This document shows, in pieces, positions 45,296-54,827 of a DNA stretch of 64,000 bases. The notes under the pieces are model-generated. The model had not been told where the DNA came from. It saw nothing but the letters and a program-made list of their open reading frames with translations, and did not search any database. Source of the stretch: Algivirga pacifica (GTDB lineage Bacteria; Bacteroidota; Bacteroidia; Cytophagales; Flammeovirgaceae); NCBI RefSeq assembly GCF_039543525.1, contig NZ_BAABJX010000029.1:62001-126000 (forward strand). Reading direction: 5' to 3'. Positions within the stretch are counted from its first letter, which is position 1; every line of letters starts with the position of its first letter. A program made the position numbers and the translations under genes.

Positions 45296-46276
45296 TTACC
45301 TTTTCAGAATTCTTGCTGCATCCTTGGCAAAGTAAGTCAGAATAGCATCTGCCCCTGCCCTCTTGATACTCAGTAGCATTTCCATCATACTCTTCTCTCC
45401 ATCAAGCCATCCTTTTTCGGCAGCTGCCTTGATCATGGCATATTCTCCACTAACGTTATAGGCTGTAATCGGAATATTGAAATTGTCTTTTAGCAAACGG
45501 ATGATATCCATATAAGCCAAAGCTGGCTTCACCATCAACATATCCGCTCCTTCCATATAATCTAGTTCTGCTTCCAATAATGCTTCTGTCGCATTGGCAG
45601 GATCCATCTGATAGGTTTTCTTATCTCCAAACTTAGGTGCTGAATCCAAAGCATCGCGGAAAGGACCATAAAATGCACTCGCATACTTAGCCGTATAAGA
45701 CATGATCGATACATTGGTATACCCTGCCTGATCAAGGGCTTCACGAATATAGCCTACTCTCCCGTCCATCATATCCGAAGGACCAATCACATCCGCTCCC
45801 ATCTTTGCTTGAGCCACGGCCATTTTAGCCAATACCTCCAGGGTTTCATCATTCAGAATCTCTCCATTTTCCACAATACCGTCATGCCCGTCTGAACTAT
45901 AAGGATCCATCGCTACATCGGTCATGATGCACACTTCTGGAAATTTCTCCTTAATCGTCTTTAAAGCTACCAAGTATAAGCCATCCTCATTGGTGCTTTC
46001 CGTGGCCATCTTATCTTTCTTGCTCTCTGGCAAGCTAGGAAATACACAAAAAGTCATAATCCCTAGATCCATAGCTTCACGAATTTCTTCCAGCAACAAA
46101 TCAAGCGTATACCTAAATATGCCCGGCATAGAGACCACCTCTTCTTTGGTGTTCTCTCCCTCAATCAAAAATAAAGGATAAATGAAGTCATTAACGGTCA
46201 GCTGTGTTTCGGAGACCATATGGCGAATTGCCGCAGATTTACGGTTTCTTCTTGGTCTTCTGGTATTGTTCATCAT
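45296..46276 (-). CDS. hemB: Delta-aminolevulinic acid dehydratase (porphobilinogen synthase)
   Basis: 326 residues. The active-site Lys pair is in SIMSYTAKYASAFYGP and MLMVKPALAYMDII. The metal site region reads DVAMDPYSSDGHDG, where the zinc type has a Cys triplet, so this is the Mg/K-dependent, zinc-independent form. It joins two aminolevulinate molecules to porphobilinogen in haem synthesis, which the haem-rich act complex needs. ATG 46276 or 46273 may be used. The 5' region contains a small hairpin at 46300-46320. Confidence 0.96.
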   Translation of the reverse strand: MMNNTRRPRRNRKSAAIRHMVSETQLTVNDFIYPLFLIEGENTKEEVVSMPGIFRYTLDLLLEEIREAMDLGIMTFCVFPSLPESKKDKMATESTNEDGLYLVALKTIKEKFPEVCIMTDVAMDPYSSDGHDGIVENGEILNDETLEVLAKMAVAQAKMGADVIGPSDMMDGRVGYIREALDQAGYTNVSIMSYTAKYASAFYGPFRDALDSAPKFGDKKTYQMDPANATEALLEAELDYMEGADMLMVKPALAYMDIIRLLKDNFNIPITAYNVSGEYAMIKAAAEKGWLDGEKSMMEMLLSIKRAGADAILTYFAKDAARILKR

Positions 46277-46299
46277 GATGCTATTTAATTGTTATGAAC

Positions 46300-46320
46300 G
46301 GCAGGACACCTGCCTTTTTT
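46300..46320 (+). terminator. Terminator-like hairpin facing away from hemB
   Basis: GGCAGG-ACA-CCTGCC followed by TTTTTT on the plus strand. No plus-strand gene lies just upstream, so it would only stop antisense transcription through hemB. It also lies in the hemB 5' leader. Confidence 0.5.
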
Positions 46321-46403
46321 ATAGTATAGAACAGATATAATGCAAGAAAGTGATCACTTGGGCATCCTGCAATAATATATCTCAATTTTGTCCAAAAAAA
46401 TAT

Positions 46404-46557
46404 GTTCATGATGTTTAATTGCAGTTGCTTCGCAATTGCGTTCATGATGTTTAGTTGTTTTTTCTATAAAATCCACATAATGGGTTTTTACACTTCAACT
46501 AAACATCATGAACGAGCGAAGCTCAATTAACAAACGCCGTGTAGCGGTATGAACAAA
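46404..46557. repeat. Variable-palindrome repeat, linker-palindrome-linker unit
   Basis: GTTCATGATGTTTAATT, palindrome GCAGTTGCTTCGCAATTGC, GTTCATGATGTTTAGTTG; then, inverted, CAACTAAACATCATGAAC, GAGCGAAGCTC, AATTAACAAACGCCGTGTAG, GTATGAACAAAAG. This is the clearest case of an exact linker repeated around a changed palindrome. Confidence 0.8.
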
Positions 46558-46561
46558 AGAA

Positions 46562-47359
46562 TTATCGTTTGCTGATTTCATTAAAGATATACTCCACCGT
46601 TCCTTGTTGTTCCTGCTCAATATAATCTACCTCTACTTTTTCTCCCTCATAGATCTGCAAACGCTGTTCCAACGCCCGATACTCCGTGCCCGACTCCATA
46701 ATTTTGAAACGCGCCTTGACTCCATCCTCTCCCTCTAGTACCAAAAAATGTTGCCCTTCTGGAGATTCTTCCACTCCCTGTAGCTTGTAGGTAAATTTAC
46801 CCTTGCCTTTCACGGAGCGTAAATAGTTCTCATACAACATATACTGATACCAATCGGTATACTTCGGTTTGATCACTGCGGTTGAGAAGGGAATATAATC
46901 TGCTTGTTTAAGTAATTCTGGAGTTTGTCCCCTCCTTTCTACCGCTCTTCCTACTTCTCCATCCAAATAGTAAATCTTGCGTTCGAAATAGATTTCCGAT
47001 TCTAAAGAGTCTTCTTGCAAGACACCATGACTATGGATGTAAAAAACCTTTTCATTGGTAAGGTAATAGGTCGCTTCTTCTTGTTTCCATTGACCGTCCT
47101 CAATACGGACTACCACTTTTAAAGGATCCCTGTTCTGATAATATACCTGCACGTGAAAACGAGCCTCTCCTCCGAGATAAAAAGGATAGCTCTTTTCTTC
47201 ACGGAATTGGGAGGTTCTCCGGTCCAGCGTTTCTGCTTGTCGTACCGCTCGCTGGGTAAAGGGTTCATCAATAGGAATATTATGCTCTGCATACTGATAT
47301 TCACCACAAGAAATCATTCCTATGAATAGACACAGTGCACCATATTTTTTTATTTGCAT
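46562..47359 (-). CDS. Lipoprotein of unknown function
   Basis: 265 residues from ATG 47359 (MQIKKYGALCLFIGMISCGE), chosen over 47425 because it gives a lipoprotein signal with lipobox MISC. The mature chain is beta-rich with many Tyr/Phe and charged residues (FHVQVYYQNRDPLKVVVRIE, EEATYYLTNEKVFYIHSHGV), without known motifs. The two strands-like pairs and lack of helices suggest an envelope beta protein. Divergent from ileS. Confidence 0.75.
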   Translation of the reverse strand: MQIKKYGALCLFIGMISCGEYQYAEHNIPIDEPFTQRAVRQAETLDRRTSQFREEKSYPFYLGGEARFHVQVYYQNRDPLKVVVRIEDGQWKQEEATYYLTNEKVFYIHSHGVLQEDSLESEIYFERKIYYLDGEVGRAVERRGQTPELLKQADYIPFSTAVIKPKYTDWYQYMLYENYLRSVKGKGKFTYKLQGVEESPEGQHFLVLEGEDGVKARFKIMESGTEYRALEQRLQIYEGEKVEVDYIEQEQQGTVEYIFNEISKR

Positions 47360-47621
47360 CACCAATCGATCCTTGGGTTTTGTTCCAGTAAATGGTGAAC
47401 ACAAAATCCCTGTAAATCCCTCCATTACCCCCCATTTTTAGAGAGTACATTTACATTAAACTGATATTTTTACAATAACAATCAATAAATACTGCAATTA
47501 CAGGTAGTGATTTAAAAATATTTTTATTTTTGCGTTTAGTCTGGAAATCCATCCAGTCGTATCGATTTTTGGGGGTGTCTACCCTATAGCAAAGTCCAAA
47601 TTCCAAATTTGTCAATTAAAC

Positions 47622-50600
47622 ATGGGTTATAAAGAATATAAAGGTTTGGATCTGGTGGCGGTCAATCAAGAAGTCCGTAAGCACTGGGAAACGAACAAAA
47701 TCTTTGAAGAGTCGGTGAAATCCAGAGAAGGCAAGCCTTCTTTTGTCTTTTATGAGGGACCTCCTTCAGCCAACGGTGCTCCTGGTATTCACCACGTGAT
47801 GGGTCGTACGGTAAAAGATATTTTCTGCCGCTACAAAACCCTAAAAGGTTTTCAGGTGAACCGTAAAGGTGGCTGGGATACCCATGGCCTTCCGGTAGAG
47901 CTGAAAGTGGAAAAAGAACTTGGGATCAGCAAGGAAGATATCGGAACCAAGATCTCCGTAGATGACTACAACAAAGCTTGTAAACAAACGGTAATGGAAT
48001 TTAAGGAGCAATGGGACGAGTTGACCATGCAAATGGGCTACTGGGTAGACCTGGATGATCCTTATATCACTTTTGACAGAAACTATATGGAGACCCTTTG
48101 GTGGTTGCTTCGTCAGCTTTATGACAAGGGGCTACTTTATAAAGGTTATACCATTCAACCTTACTCTCCAGCAGCAGGTACAGGATTGAGTTCTCACGAG
48201 CTTAACCAACCAGGTTGTTACCGAGATGTAAAAGATACTACTGTTACCGCGCAGCTTAAAGTTGTTCGTAACGAAGCTTCTGAGAAACTATTCCAGGATG
48301 CTCAAGGAGATGTTTTCTTCTTGGCATGGACGACTACGCCATGGACGTTGTCTTCCAACTCTGCCTTGGCGGTAGGTCCTAAGATCACGTATGCTGTGGT
48401 CAAAACATGGAACCAGTATACCCATGAGCCAATCACTGTGATCATGGCTAAAGACCGTGTCAACGCTTACTTCTCAGCTAAGCAACAAGCGGCTGACTTT
48501 GAGGCTTATCAAAGCGGTGACAAGGTGATTCCTTTCAAGGTCGTAGGAGAGTATACCGGTCAGGAATTGATCGATATCCACTATGAGCAACTATTGCCTT
48601 ACGTAACGCCAGAAAATAAAGAGGCTGCCTTCAAGGTAATCCCTGGTGATTATGTAACGACTGAAGACGGTACGGGTATCGTTCATATCGCTCCTACTTT
48701 TGGTGCAGACGATATGCGCGTTGCACAGCAAGCGGGTGTTCCTGCCATCACCGTAAAAGATGAGACAGGCAAAGACGTTCCTTTGGTTGATAAAACTGGT
48801 CGCTACGTCACAGAAATGGGCGAGTTTGGTGGACAATTCGTGAAGGCTGAATATGAGGATGATGCCGTTAGCGGAGCTGCTGACTACAAGCCGATGGATG
48901 TTCGTTTGGCGATCAAGCTGAAAGAAGAGAACCGTGCCTTCGAAGTAAAGAAATATGAGCACAGTTATCCTCACTGCTGGAGAACTGACAAACCGGTATT
49001 GTACTATCCATTGGATTCATGGTTTATCAGAACGACTTCAGTAAAAGACCGTTTGGTGGAACTGAACAAAACCATCAAGTGGCAACCTGCAGGTACGGGT
49101 ACTGGGCGTTTTGGAAACTGGCTGGAAAATCTGGTAGACTGGAACCTTTCCCGTTCAAGATACTGGGGTACTCCACTACCAATCTGGCGTACAGAAGACG
49201 AGGCAGAGGAAAAATGTATTGGCTCTGTTGAGGAACTGAAAGCAGAAGTTAAGAAAGCATTTGAGGCAGGTGTTATGCCTGACAATCCTAAATATATTGA
49301 AAACGGTGAGTTGAAAGACGATATTGATTTGCACCGTCCTTATGTGGATGACTTGATCCTATTGAGTGACAGCGGCAAGCCAATGTACCGTGAAACAGAC
49401 CTTGTAGACGTATGGTTTGACTCTGGTGCGATGCCTTTCGCTCAGTGGCACTATCCATTCGAGAACAAGGAGATTTTCGAGAAATCATTCCCTGCAAACT
49501 TTATTGCAGAGGGGGTAGACCAAACGAGAGGGTGGTTCTTTACCCTTCATACCATTGCCGCTATGATTATGGATGATGTCGCTTTCAAGAGCGTAATCTC
49601 CAATGGACTGGTATTGGATTCGAAAGGAGAGAAAATGTCCAAGAGTAAAGGAAACGTGGTAAACCCATTCGAGACCATGAACGAGCACGGTGCTGATGCT
49701 ACTCGCTGGTACATGATTGAGAATGCCAACCCTTGGGACAACCTGAAGTTTGCGATTGATGGCTTGCAGGAAACGAAGCGTAAGTTCTTCGGAACCCTTT
49801 ACAATACGTATTCTTTCTTCACACTTTACGCTAACCTGGACAACTTCACGTATGCGGAAGCGGATATTCCAATGGAAGAGCGTACAGAAAGTGATCGTTG
49901 GATTATTTCTAAGTTGAATACTTTGATCAAGGAAGTAGATGAGGCATTCGACAATCTGGAACCAACGAAAGCGGCACGTGCGATTCAGTCGTTCACCATG
50001 GATGATCTGTCTAACTGGTACGTTCGTTTGAACCGTAAGCGCTTCTGGAAAGGAGAATATGGTACGGATAAAATGGCCGCTTACCAGACGCTATATACTT
50101 GTTTAGAAACTATTTCTAAGCTGATGGCGCCAATCGCTCCATTCTTTGCGGATCGTCTGTTTACAGATTTGAATGCGGTAACGAAGAAAGATACTGCAGT
50201 ATCTGTACACACGGCTTACTTCCCTGAAGCGAACGAGGCAGTGATCAACAAAGACCTGGAAGAGCAAATGGCATTGGCTCAAAACATTTCATCCCTTACA
50301 CACGCAATCCGTAAGAAAGAAATGTTGAAAGTAAGACAGCCATTGCAACGTATCCTTATTCCAGATGTGAATGCGAAAGTAACGGAGCAAATCCGTCACG
50401 TAGAAAGCATCATCAAATCTGAGGTGAACATTAAGGAAATTGAGTTCCTGACAGAGGAAAACAAAGGAATGTTCGTCAAGAAGATCAAGCCTAACTTCCC
50501 AGTATTGGGTAAGAAGTTCGGTAAATTGATGAAAGGTATTGCGGCACATATCAACAGCCTGGACCAAGATGGTATTGCTGGCTTTGAGCAGGCACAGGCC

Positions 50601-50999
50601 CTTAGCTTTGAAGTGAATGGAGAAGCGGTTAACCTAACATTGGAGGATGTAATCATCGAATCGGATGATATCCCAGGATGGTCTATCGCTAAAGACTCAG
50701 GCATCACCGTAGCCTTGGATATCAACTTGACAGAAGAGCTGACACAAGAAGGTCTTGCTCGTGAGTTGGTGAATAAGATCCAGAACCTTCGTAAGGATAT
50801 GGGGCTAGAGATTCAGGATAAGATCAAGGTAGCCATTGAAGATGGTGATGGTGTGATCACTTCTGCTTTAGCGAGCTATGGTGATTATATCATCGAAGAA
50901 ACTCAGATGACTGACTTGGTAGTTCAACCTGAAGTTGCTGGAGGTATTGAGGTAGATCTTGATAAGTTGAAGGTTAATGTGAAGATCGAGAAGGCTTAA
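47622..50999 (+). CDS. ileS: Isoleucyl-tRNA synthetase
   Basis: 1125 residues, class I synthetase. The HIGH-type motif is GPPSANGAPGIHHVMGR (about 47-62), followed by the editing domain (WTTTPWTLSSNSALAVGPK), and the KMSKS motif is GEKMSKSKGN. The anticodon-binding and C-terminal domains follow. The motif form and the length fit the large Bacteroidota/eukaryote-like IleRS type. It charges tRNA-Ile and edits valine. A TATTTTTG box at 47525-47532 could be part of its promoter, but the -33 element is poor. Confidence 0.97.
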   Translation: MGYKEYKGLDLVAVNQEVRKHWETNKIFEESVKSREGKPSFVFYEGPPSANGAPGIHHVMGRTVKDIFCRYKTLKGFQVNRKGGWDTHGLPVELKVEKELGISKEDIGTKISVDDYNKACKQTVMEFKEQWDELTMQMGYWVDLDDPYITFDRNYMETLWWLLRQLYDKGLLYKGYTIQPYSPAAGTGLSSHELNQPGCYRDVKDTTVTAQLKVVRNEASEKLFQDAQGDVFFLAWTTTPWTLSSNSALAVGPKITYAVVKTWNQYTHEPITVIMAKDRVNAYFSAKQQAADFEAYQSGDKVIPFKVVGEYTGQELIDIHYEQLLPYVTPENKEAAFKVIPGDYVTTEDGTGIVHIAPTFGADDMRVAQQAGVPAITVKDETGKDVPLVDKTGRYVTEMGEFGGQFVKAEYEDDAVSGAADYKPMDVRLAIKLKEENRAFEVKKYEHSYPHCWRTDKPVLYYPLDSWFIRTTSVKDRLVELNKTIKWQPAGTGTGRFGNWLENLVDWNLSRSRYWGTPLPIWRTEDEAEEKCIGSVEELKAEVKKAFEAGVMPDNPKYIENGELKDDIDLHRPYVDDLILLSDSGKPMYRETDLVDVWFDSGAMPFAQWHYPFENKEIFEKSFPANFIAEGVDQTRGWFFTLHTIAAMIMDDVAFKSVISNGLVLDSKGEKMSKSKGNVVNPFETMNEHGADATRWYMIENANPWDNLKFAIDGLQETKRKFFGTLYNTYSFFTLYANLDNFTYAEADIPMEERTESDRWIISKLNTLIKEVDEAFDNLEPTKAARAIQSFTMDDLSNWYVRLNRKRFWKGEYGTDKMAAYQTLYTCLETISKLMAPIAPFFADRLFTDLNAVTKKDTAVSVHTAYFPEANEAVINKDLEEQMALAQNISSLTHAIRKKEMLKVRQPLQRILIPDVNAKVTEQIRHVESIIKSEVNIKEIEFLTEENKGMFVKKIKPNFPVLGKKFGKLMKGIAAHINSLDQDGIAGFEQAQALSFEVNGEAVNLTLEDVIIESDDIPGWSIAKDSGITVALDINLTEELTQEGLARELVNKIQNLRKDMGLEIQDKIKVAIEDGDGVITSALASYGDYIIEETQMTDLVVQPEVAGGIEVDLDKLKVNVKIEKA

Positions 51000-51003
51000 T
51001 AGT

Positions 51004-51057
51004 GTTGAGAAGTTGAGTGCGCTTCGCTCGTTGAGTTTCATCTTCGATGAGTTGAGC
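51004..51057. repeat. Variable-palindrome repeat (GTTGAG linker type)
   Basis: GTTGAGAAGTTGAGT, GCGCTTCGC palindrome, TCGTTGAGTTT, CATCTTCGATG palindrome, AGTTGAGC. It directly follows the ileS stop codon. Confidence 0.7.
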
Positions 51058-51079
51058 TTTACTTAATCAGATTATATTG

Positions 51080-51116
51080 AAAGGCAGTGGGACTTTGGTT
51101 CTGCTGCCTTTTTTGT
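51080..51116 (+). terminator. Terminator of ileS
   Basis: AAAGGCAG / CTGCCTTT stem with a 16-base loop and a T-rich tail (TTTTTTGTTTTT), about 80 bp past the ileS stop. Confidence 0.75.
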
Positions 51117-51186
51117 TTTTATCAAAAAGGAACCATTCATATCTATTCAAAGTTTTATTTGAGAATATTTATTAACCTTTAAAATT

Positions 51187-52242
51187 ATGAAAAGAACATT
51201 TTGGACACTTCCATTTCTATTGTTATGTATCATTGCTTGTGGTCCTACCTCCCAAAAGCAAGATACTGAAAGTAACAGTAGAGGTAGCGAGGAAGAAGCT
51301 ATGGAGGTAACTCCCGAGAATTATGCGAGAGCAGAAACGGATCAAACCTTTACCTATTATGCAAAGCTAGCTCCGATCAACACCTTCTTTCATTACAAGA
51401 AATTGACTCCTCTCGACAATCAAGGAGTTGTCCGTATGAACCGAGACTGTGTCTACTCTGGTGGTTTAATTGATACCAAAGGAGGGGCGACACTTACCGT
51501 TCCTAAGATGCCAGACAATCGCTACATGTCTGTAATGTTGACTGACAATGACATGTATGTTCCTGATATTTACCATAAGGCAGGTACATATAATTTGCCA
51601 GAAGATACCCGCTATCTTTTTGCAGTTATTCGCATTCAAATTTTAGACCCTGATGATTCAGAAGAGCTCGAAATGGTCAATAAATTACAGGAGCAATTTG
51701 AGATTAAAGCTAGCTCTTCGGAACCTTTTAAAGCACCTAATTGGGATCAAGCTTCGCTCAAAACGCTACATGACGAATATAATTCGGAGTTTGCCAAATA
51801 TGATAAGTATCCAGATGAATGGTCTGGTACTAAAGAAGAAGTTGATGAAAAAAGTAGACGTTTAGCTGTGGCTGGAGCCTGGGGACTTTTCCCTAACAAA
51901 GAAGCTACCTACATTAATTACGATGGTGGAAATCTTTCAGGAGATAAATGTTATAAAGCAACGTATAAAATACCTGAAAATAACGCTTTTTGGTCCATTA
52001 CAGTCTATGGAAAAGACGGTAAGATGCAAAATGAGAACTGTATTCTTAATGAAACCAACACTATTAAAAACGATGACGGTACGTTTACAGTACACTTTGG
52101 ATCTGCGACAAACTGCTCGGATGACGTAAAGAATCGTTTGGACATTACAGACGGTTGGAACTTCCTTATGCGTGTGTATCGTCCCGGAGAAAGCGTATTG
52201 AATGGTTCATATAAGCTTCCGGAGGTAGAAGAAGTTAGATAA
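51187..52242 (+). CDS. DUF1254/DUF1214 domain lipoprotein
   Basis: 351 residues with lipoprotein signal MKRTFWTLPFLLLCIIACGP. The DUF1254-like part (about 40-175: PENYARAETDQTFTYYAKLA...VVRMNRDCVYSGGLIDTKGG...MPDNRYMSVMLTDND) is followed by a DUF1214-like C-terminal part (about 240-345: KATYKIPENNAFWSITVYGKDG...WNFLMRVYRP). The family has no firm function. It is probably in the periplasm or anchored to the outer membrane. It lies alone between ileS and a dyad repeat. Confidence 0.88.
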   Translation: MKRTFWTLPFLLLCIIACGPTSQKQDTESNSRGSEEEAMEVTPENYARAETDQTFTYYAKLAPINTFFHYKKLTPLDNQGVVRMNRDCVYSGGLIDTKGGATLTVPKMPDNRYMSVMLTDNDMYVPDIYHKAGTYNLPEDTRYLFAVIRIQILDPDDSEELEMVNKLQEQFEIKASSSEPFKAPNWDQASLKTLHDEYNSEFAKYDKYPDEWSGTKEEVDEKSRRLAVAGAWGLFPNKEATYINYDGGNLSGDKCYKATYKIPENNAFWSITVYGKDGKMQNENCILNETNTIKNDDGTFTVHFGSATNCSDDVKNRLDITDGWNFLMRVYRPGESVLNGSYKLPEVEEVR

Positions 52243-52271
52243 TTTATGATTAGCTCTCCCCTCCTACTCCT

Positions 52272-52320
52272 AGTCAAAGAGTTCAGCTTCTGCGAGGCAC
52301 GAGCAAAGCGCTCTTTGACT
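52272..52320. repeat. GTCAAAGAG dyad element, copy 1
   Basis: 49 bp: AGTCAAAGAG arm, TTCAGCTTCTGCGAGGCACG interior, AGCAAAGCG, CTCTTTGACT arm. It differs by one base from 54828-54876 and shares arms with the inverted copy at 54720-54789. Confidence 0.85.
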
Positions 52321-52333
52321 TCCCCCCACCAAT

Positions 52334-52365
52334 AAAAAAGGATACCCCAACAATGGAGTACCCTT
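52334..52365 (-). terminator. Terminator of the aldehyde dehydrogenase gene
   Basis: On the minus strand: AAGGGTACTCC-attgtt-GGGGTATCCTT followed by a T run; two G-T wobbles. It lies 65 bp past the stop codon. Confidence 0.75.
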
Positions 52366-52429
52366 AATCACATTTAAAGCAAGTGATGAGCTTATCTAAG
52401 CTCTGACGTGTGTGTTTATGCGATAGTCT

Positions 52430-53950
52430 CTAGAATAATCCTAGTTTCTTTTTGTCATAAGAGATCAGGATATTTTTGTTTCTGCGGTAATGATCCAGCA
52501 TCATCAAGTGATTTTCACGTCCAAAACCAGATTTCTTATATCCTCCAAATGGAGCGTGTGCAGGATAAGAATGATAGTTGTTTACCCATACTCTTCCTGC
52601 TTCTACTTTACGGGCTACCTGATAAGCTTCGTGGGTATCTCTTGTCCACAAGCCGGCTCCTAGTCCGTATTCCGTATCGTTAGCAATGGCAATTGCCTCT
52701 TCCATCGTTTTGAAAGTCGTCACAGAAGTTACTGGCCCGAAGATCTCTTCCTGAAAAACTCTCATACTATTTTTACCTTTAAAAATAGTCGGTTCAATAT
52801 AATAGCCATTTTCCAGACCTGTGTTCAGTTTGCAAGCACTTCCTCCTGCCAATACTTGAGCACCTTCTTCTTTTCCAATCTTGAGATAAGATAAAATCTT
52901 CTCGAATTGCTCTTTGGAAGCCTGTGCCCCCACCATCGTTTCTTTATCCAGCGGATGTCCCACTTTAATTTGCTTGGTTCTTTCTACAACTTTCTCCAGG
53001 AACTTGTCTGCTATATCCTCATGCACCAAGATTCTGGATGGACAAGTACAAACTTCGCCCTGATTAAAGGCAAAGAGAACAGCACCTTCTATACATCTAT
53101 CCAAGAACTCATCATCCTCATCCATCACGCTCTTCATAAAGATATTGGGTGATTTACCTCCCAGCTCCATGGTGACCGGATTCAGGTTCTCGGAAGCATA
53201 TTGCATGATCAATTTACCGGTAGTACTTTCTCCTGTAAAGGCTACTTTTCCCACTCTTGAAGATTGCGCCAATGGCTTACCGGCTTCCGTACCAAATCCT
53301 GTAACGACATTCAGTACGCCTGCTGGCAATACATCCCGAATCAGTTCAAGCAATACCATAATACTGGTTGGTGTCTGCTCTGCCGGTTTAACAATCGTAC
53401 AGTTTCCTGCTGCCAAAGCTGGTGCTATTTTCCAGGTGGCCATCAATAATGGAAAGTTCCACGGGATAATCTGTGCAACCACTCCAATGGGCTCCTTAAT
53501 ATTCAGAGACAATGTGTTAGCATCCAACTCCGAAGCACTGCCTTCTTCTGCACGTATTACTCCAGCAAAGTAGCGGAAGTGATCTACACATAACGGAAGG
53601 TCGGCATTCAATGTTTCTCGGACTGGCTTCCCATTATCTACCGTTTCTACTGCTGCCAACATTTCCAGATTTTCTTCAATGATATCGGCAATTTTCAATA
53701 GTAGGTTACTTCTTTCTGTGGCAGAAGTGCTCATCCATGCCGTTTTTGCTCTATGAGCAGCATCCAATGCCAATTTGATATCCTCCTCTGTTGATCGAGG
53801 CATAAGGGCAATCAAGGAATTGTCAATAGGTGAGCGGTTTTCGAAGTACTCTCCTTTTACTGGAGGGATAAATTTACCCCCGATAAAATTGCCATACTTT
53901 TCTTTGAATTCAGGTCGTTTTACAAGGTTTTTCTCTAGGGCTAGTTCCAT
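52430..53950 (-). CDS. Aldehyde dehydrogenase (AldB/ExaC-like)
   Basis: 506 residues, full length. The NAD-binding IPWNFPLLMATWKIAPALAA, the catalytic Glu in VTMELGGKSPNI, and the catalytic Cys in NQGEVCTCPSRILV place it with acetaldehyde/aldehyde dehydrogenases like AldB and ExaC. It oxidises aldehydes to acids with NAD(P). The C-terminal FGGYKKSGFGRENHLMMLDHYRRNKNI is characteristic. A GAGTCAAA/TTTGACTC dyad (54006-54030) lies in its upstream region. Confidence 0.93.
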   Translation of the reverse strand: MELALEKNLVKRPEFKEKYGNFIGGKFIPPVKGEYFENRSPIDNSLIALMPRSTEEDIKLALDAAHRAKTAWMSTSATERSNLLLKIADIIEENLEMLAAVETVDNGKPVRETLNADLPLCVDHFRYFAGVIRAEEGSASELDANTLSLNIKEPIGVVAQIIPWNFPLLMATWKIAPALAAGNCTIVKPAEQTPTSIMVLLELIRDVLPAGVLNVVTGFGTEAGKPLAQSSRVGKVAFTGESTTGKLIMQYASENLNPVTMELGGKSPNIFMKSVMDEDDEFLDRCIEGAVLFAFNQGEVCTCPSRILVHEDIADKFLEKVVERTKQIKVGHPLDKETMVGAQASKEQFEKILSYLKIGKEEGAQVLAGGSACKLNTGLENGYYIEPTIFKGKNSMRVFQEEIFGPVTSVTTFKTMEEAIAIANDTEYGLGAGLWTRDTHEAYQVARKVEAGRVWVNNYHSYPAHAPFGGYKKSGFGRENHLMMLDHYRRNKNILISYDKKKLGLF

Positions 53951-54005
53951 AGTTATCAGGATAGTTTAAATGGATTATGTGTTTATCAATACTTGGGTTA
54001 TCAAG

Positions 54006-54030
54006 GAGTCAAAGGATTTTTATTTGACTC
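54006..54030. promoter_or_regulatory. GAGTCAAA/TTTGACTC dyad upstream of aldehyde dehydrogenase
   Basis: Perfect 8-bp arms with a 9-bp T-rich centre, 56 bp upstream of the aldehyde dehydrogenase start codon. It could be a regulator site or a remnant of the GTCAAAGAG repeat family. Confidence 0.4.
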
Positions 54031-54217
54031 ATATTGAATGGATTATAGTATTAATGTATGATATCTATAGGAATCATCAAAGAAACAGGTGTTATTTTTA
54101 CACTTTAAATATCGTATAACCTACTGAAACTATTTCTTCGACCCTGAGCAAAAAGCTTTATTTTTAAGGCTTAACAATATGCATTTATACAATTGTCTCC
54201 CCTTTTCAATAATAACT

Positions 54218-54700
54218 ATGACAAGCATTTCTCCAGAAATTATTTTTGCGTCAAATCGAAAGTTGATTGGCATTAAAGCTACCATGAGCTTCATACATTT
54301 TGATGTAGCCTCATTATGGAAAAAATTTATGCCCCTTCGAGGTAGCATAAAGCATCCGAAAAACGATGAGCTCCTCTCGATGACAGTATATACTCCTGAT
54401 CATTTTATAAACTTTCATCCTGCCAATGAATTTGAGAAATGGGCAGCGGTAGAAGTGGAAAATTTTGATCAAGTTCCTCAAGGAATGGAAACATATACGA
54501 TCTCAGAAGGACGCTATGCTATTTTTCAATACAAAGGGATGAGCTCTGACAACCGTATTTTTGAATATATCTATAATGAATGGCTCCCGGAATCGGGCTA
54601 TGAATTGGATAATCTTCGACCTCATTTTGAGGTATTGGGCGAGAAATACAAGAATAATGATCCTGAGTCGGAGGAGGAAATATGGATTCCTATTCGTTGA
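54218..54700 (+). CDS. GyrI-like small-molecule-binding domain protein
   Basis: 160 residues from ATG 54218 (MTSISPEIIFASNRKLIGIK); the frame extends to 54179. The fold pattern is the stand-alone GyrI-like/AraC effector-binding domain: RKLIGIKATMSFIHFDVASLWKKFMP at the start, YTISEGRYAIFQYKGM, then IYNEWLPESGYELDNLRPHFEVL, with a typical acidic end (PESEEEIWIPIR). Such proteins bind small molecules or block gyrase inhibitors. There is no DNA-binding domain. It stands alone between repeat elements. Confidence 0.85.
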   Translation: MTSISPEIIFASNRKLIGIKATMSFIHFDVASLWKKFMPLRGSIKHPKNDELLSMTVYTPDHFINFHPANEFEKWAAVEVENFDQVPQGMETYTISEGRYAIFQYKGMSSDNRIFEYIYNEWLPESGYELDNLRPHFEVLGEKYKNNDPESEEEIWIPIR

Positions 54701-54719
54701 GAATTAGTGGTAAACTGAT

Positions 54720-54789
54720 TGGTCAAAGAGCGCGTTAGTAGCTGTGAAGTATCAACTGGATTTTGTTGTAACGCTGAACTCTTTGACCA
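54720..54789. repeat. GTCAAAGAG dyad element, copy 2 (inverted, longer loop)
   Basis: Arms GGTCAAAGAG and CTCTTTGACC. When reversed it reads GTCAAAGAGTTCAGCG at one end and CGCGCTCTTTGACC at the other, the same asymmetric flanks as copies 1 and 3 but with a different inner part. Confidence 0.8.
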
Positions 54790-54827
54790 GTGTAAAATGG
54801 TAGATAAATAGTAAATATACCCTCTGT

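Noticed and set aside
46404..46557. Mini CRISPR array
   Set aside because: Linkers of 17 bp flank a palindrome rather than a unique spacer, only two repeats are adjacent, and no cas genes are present.
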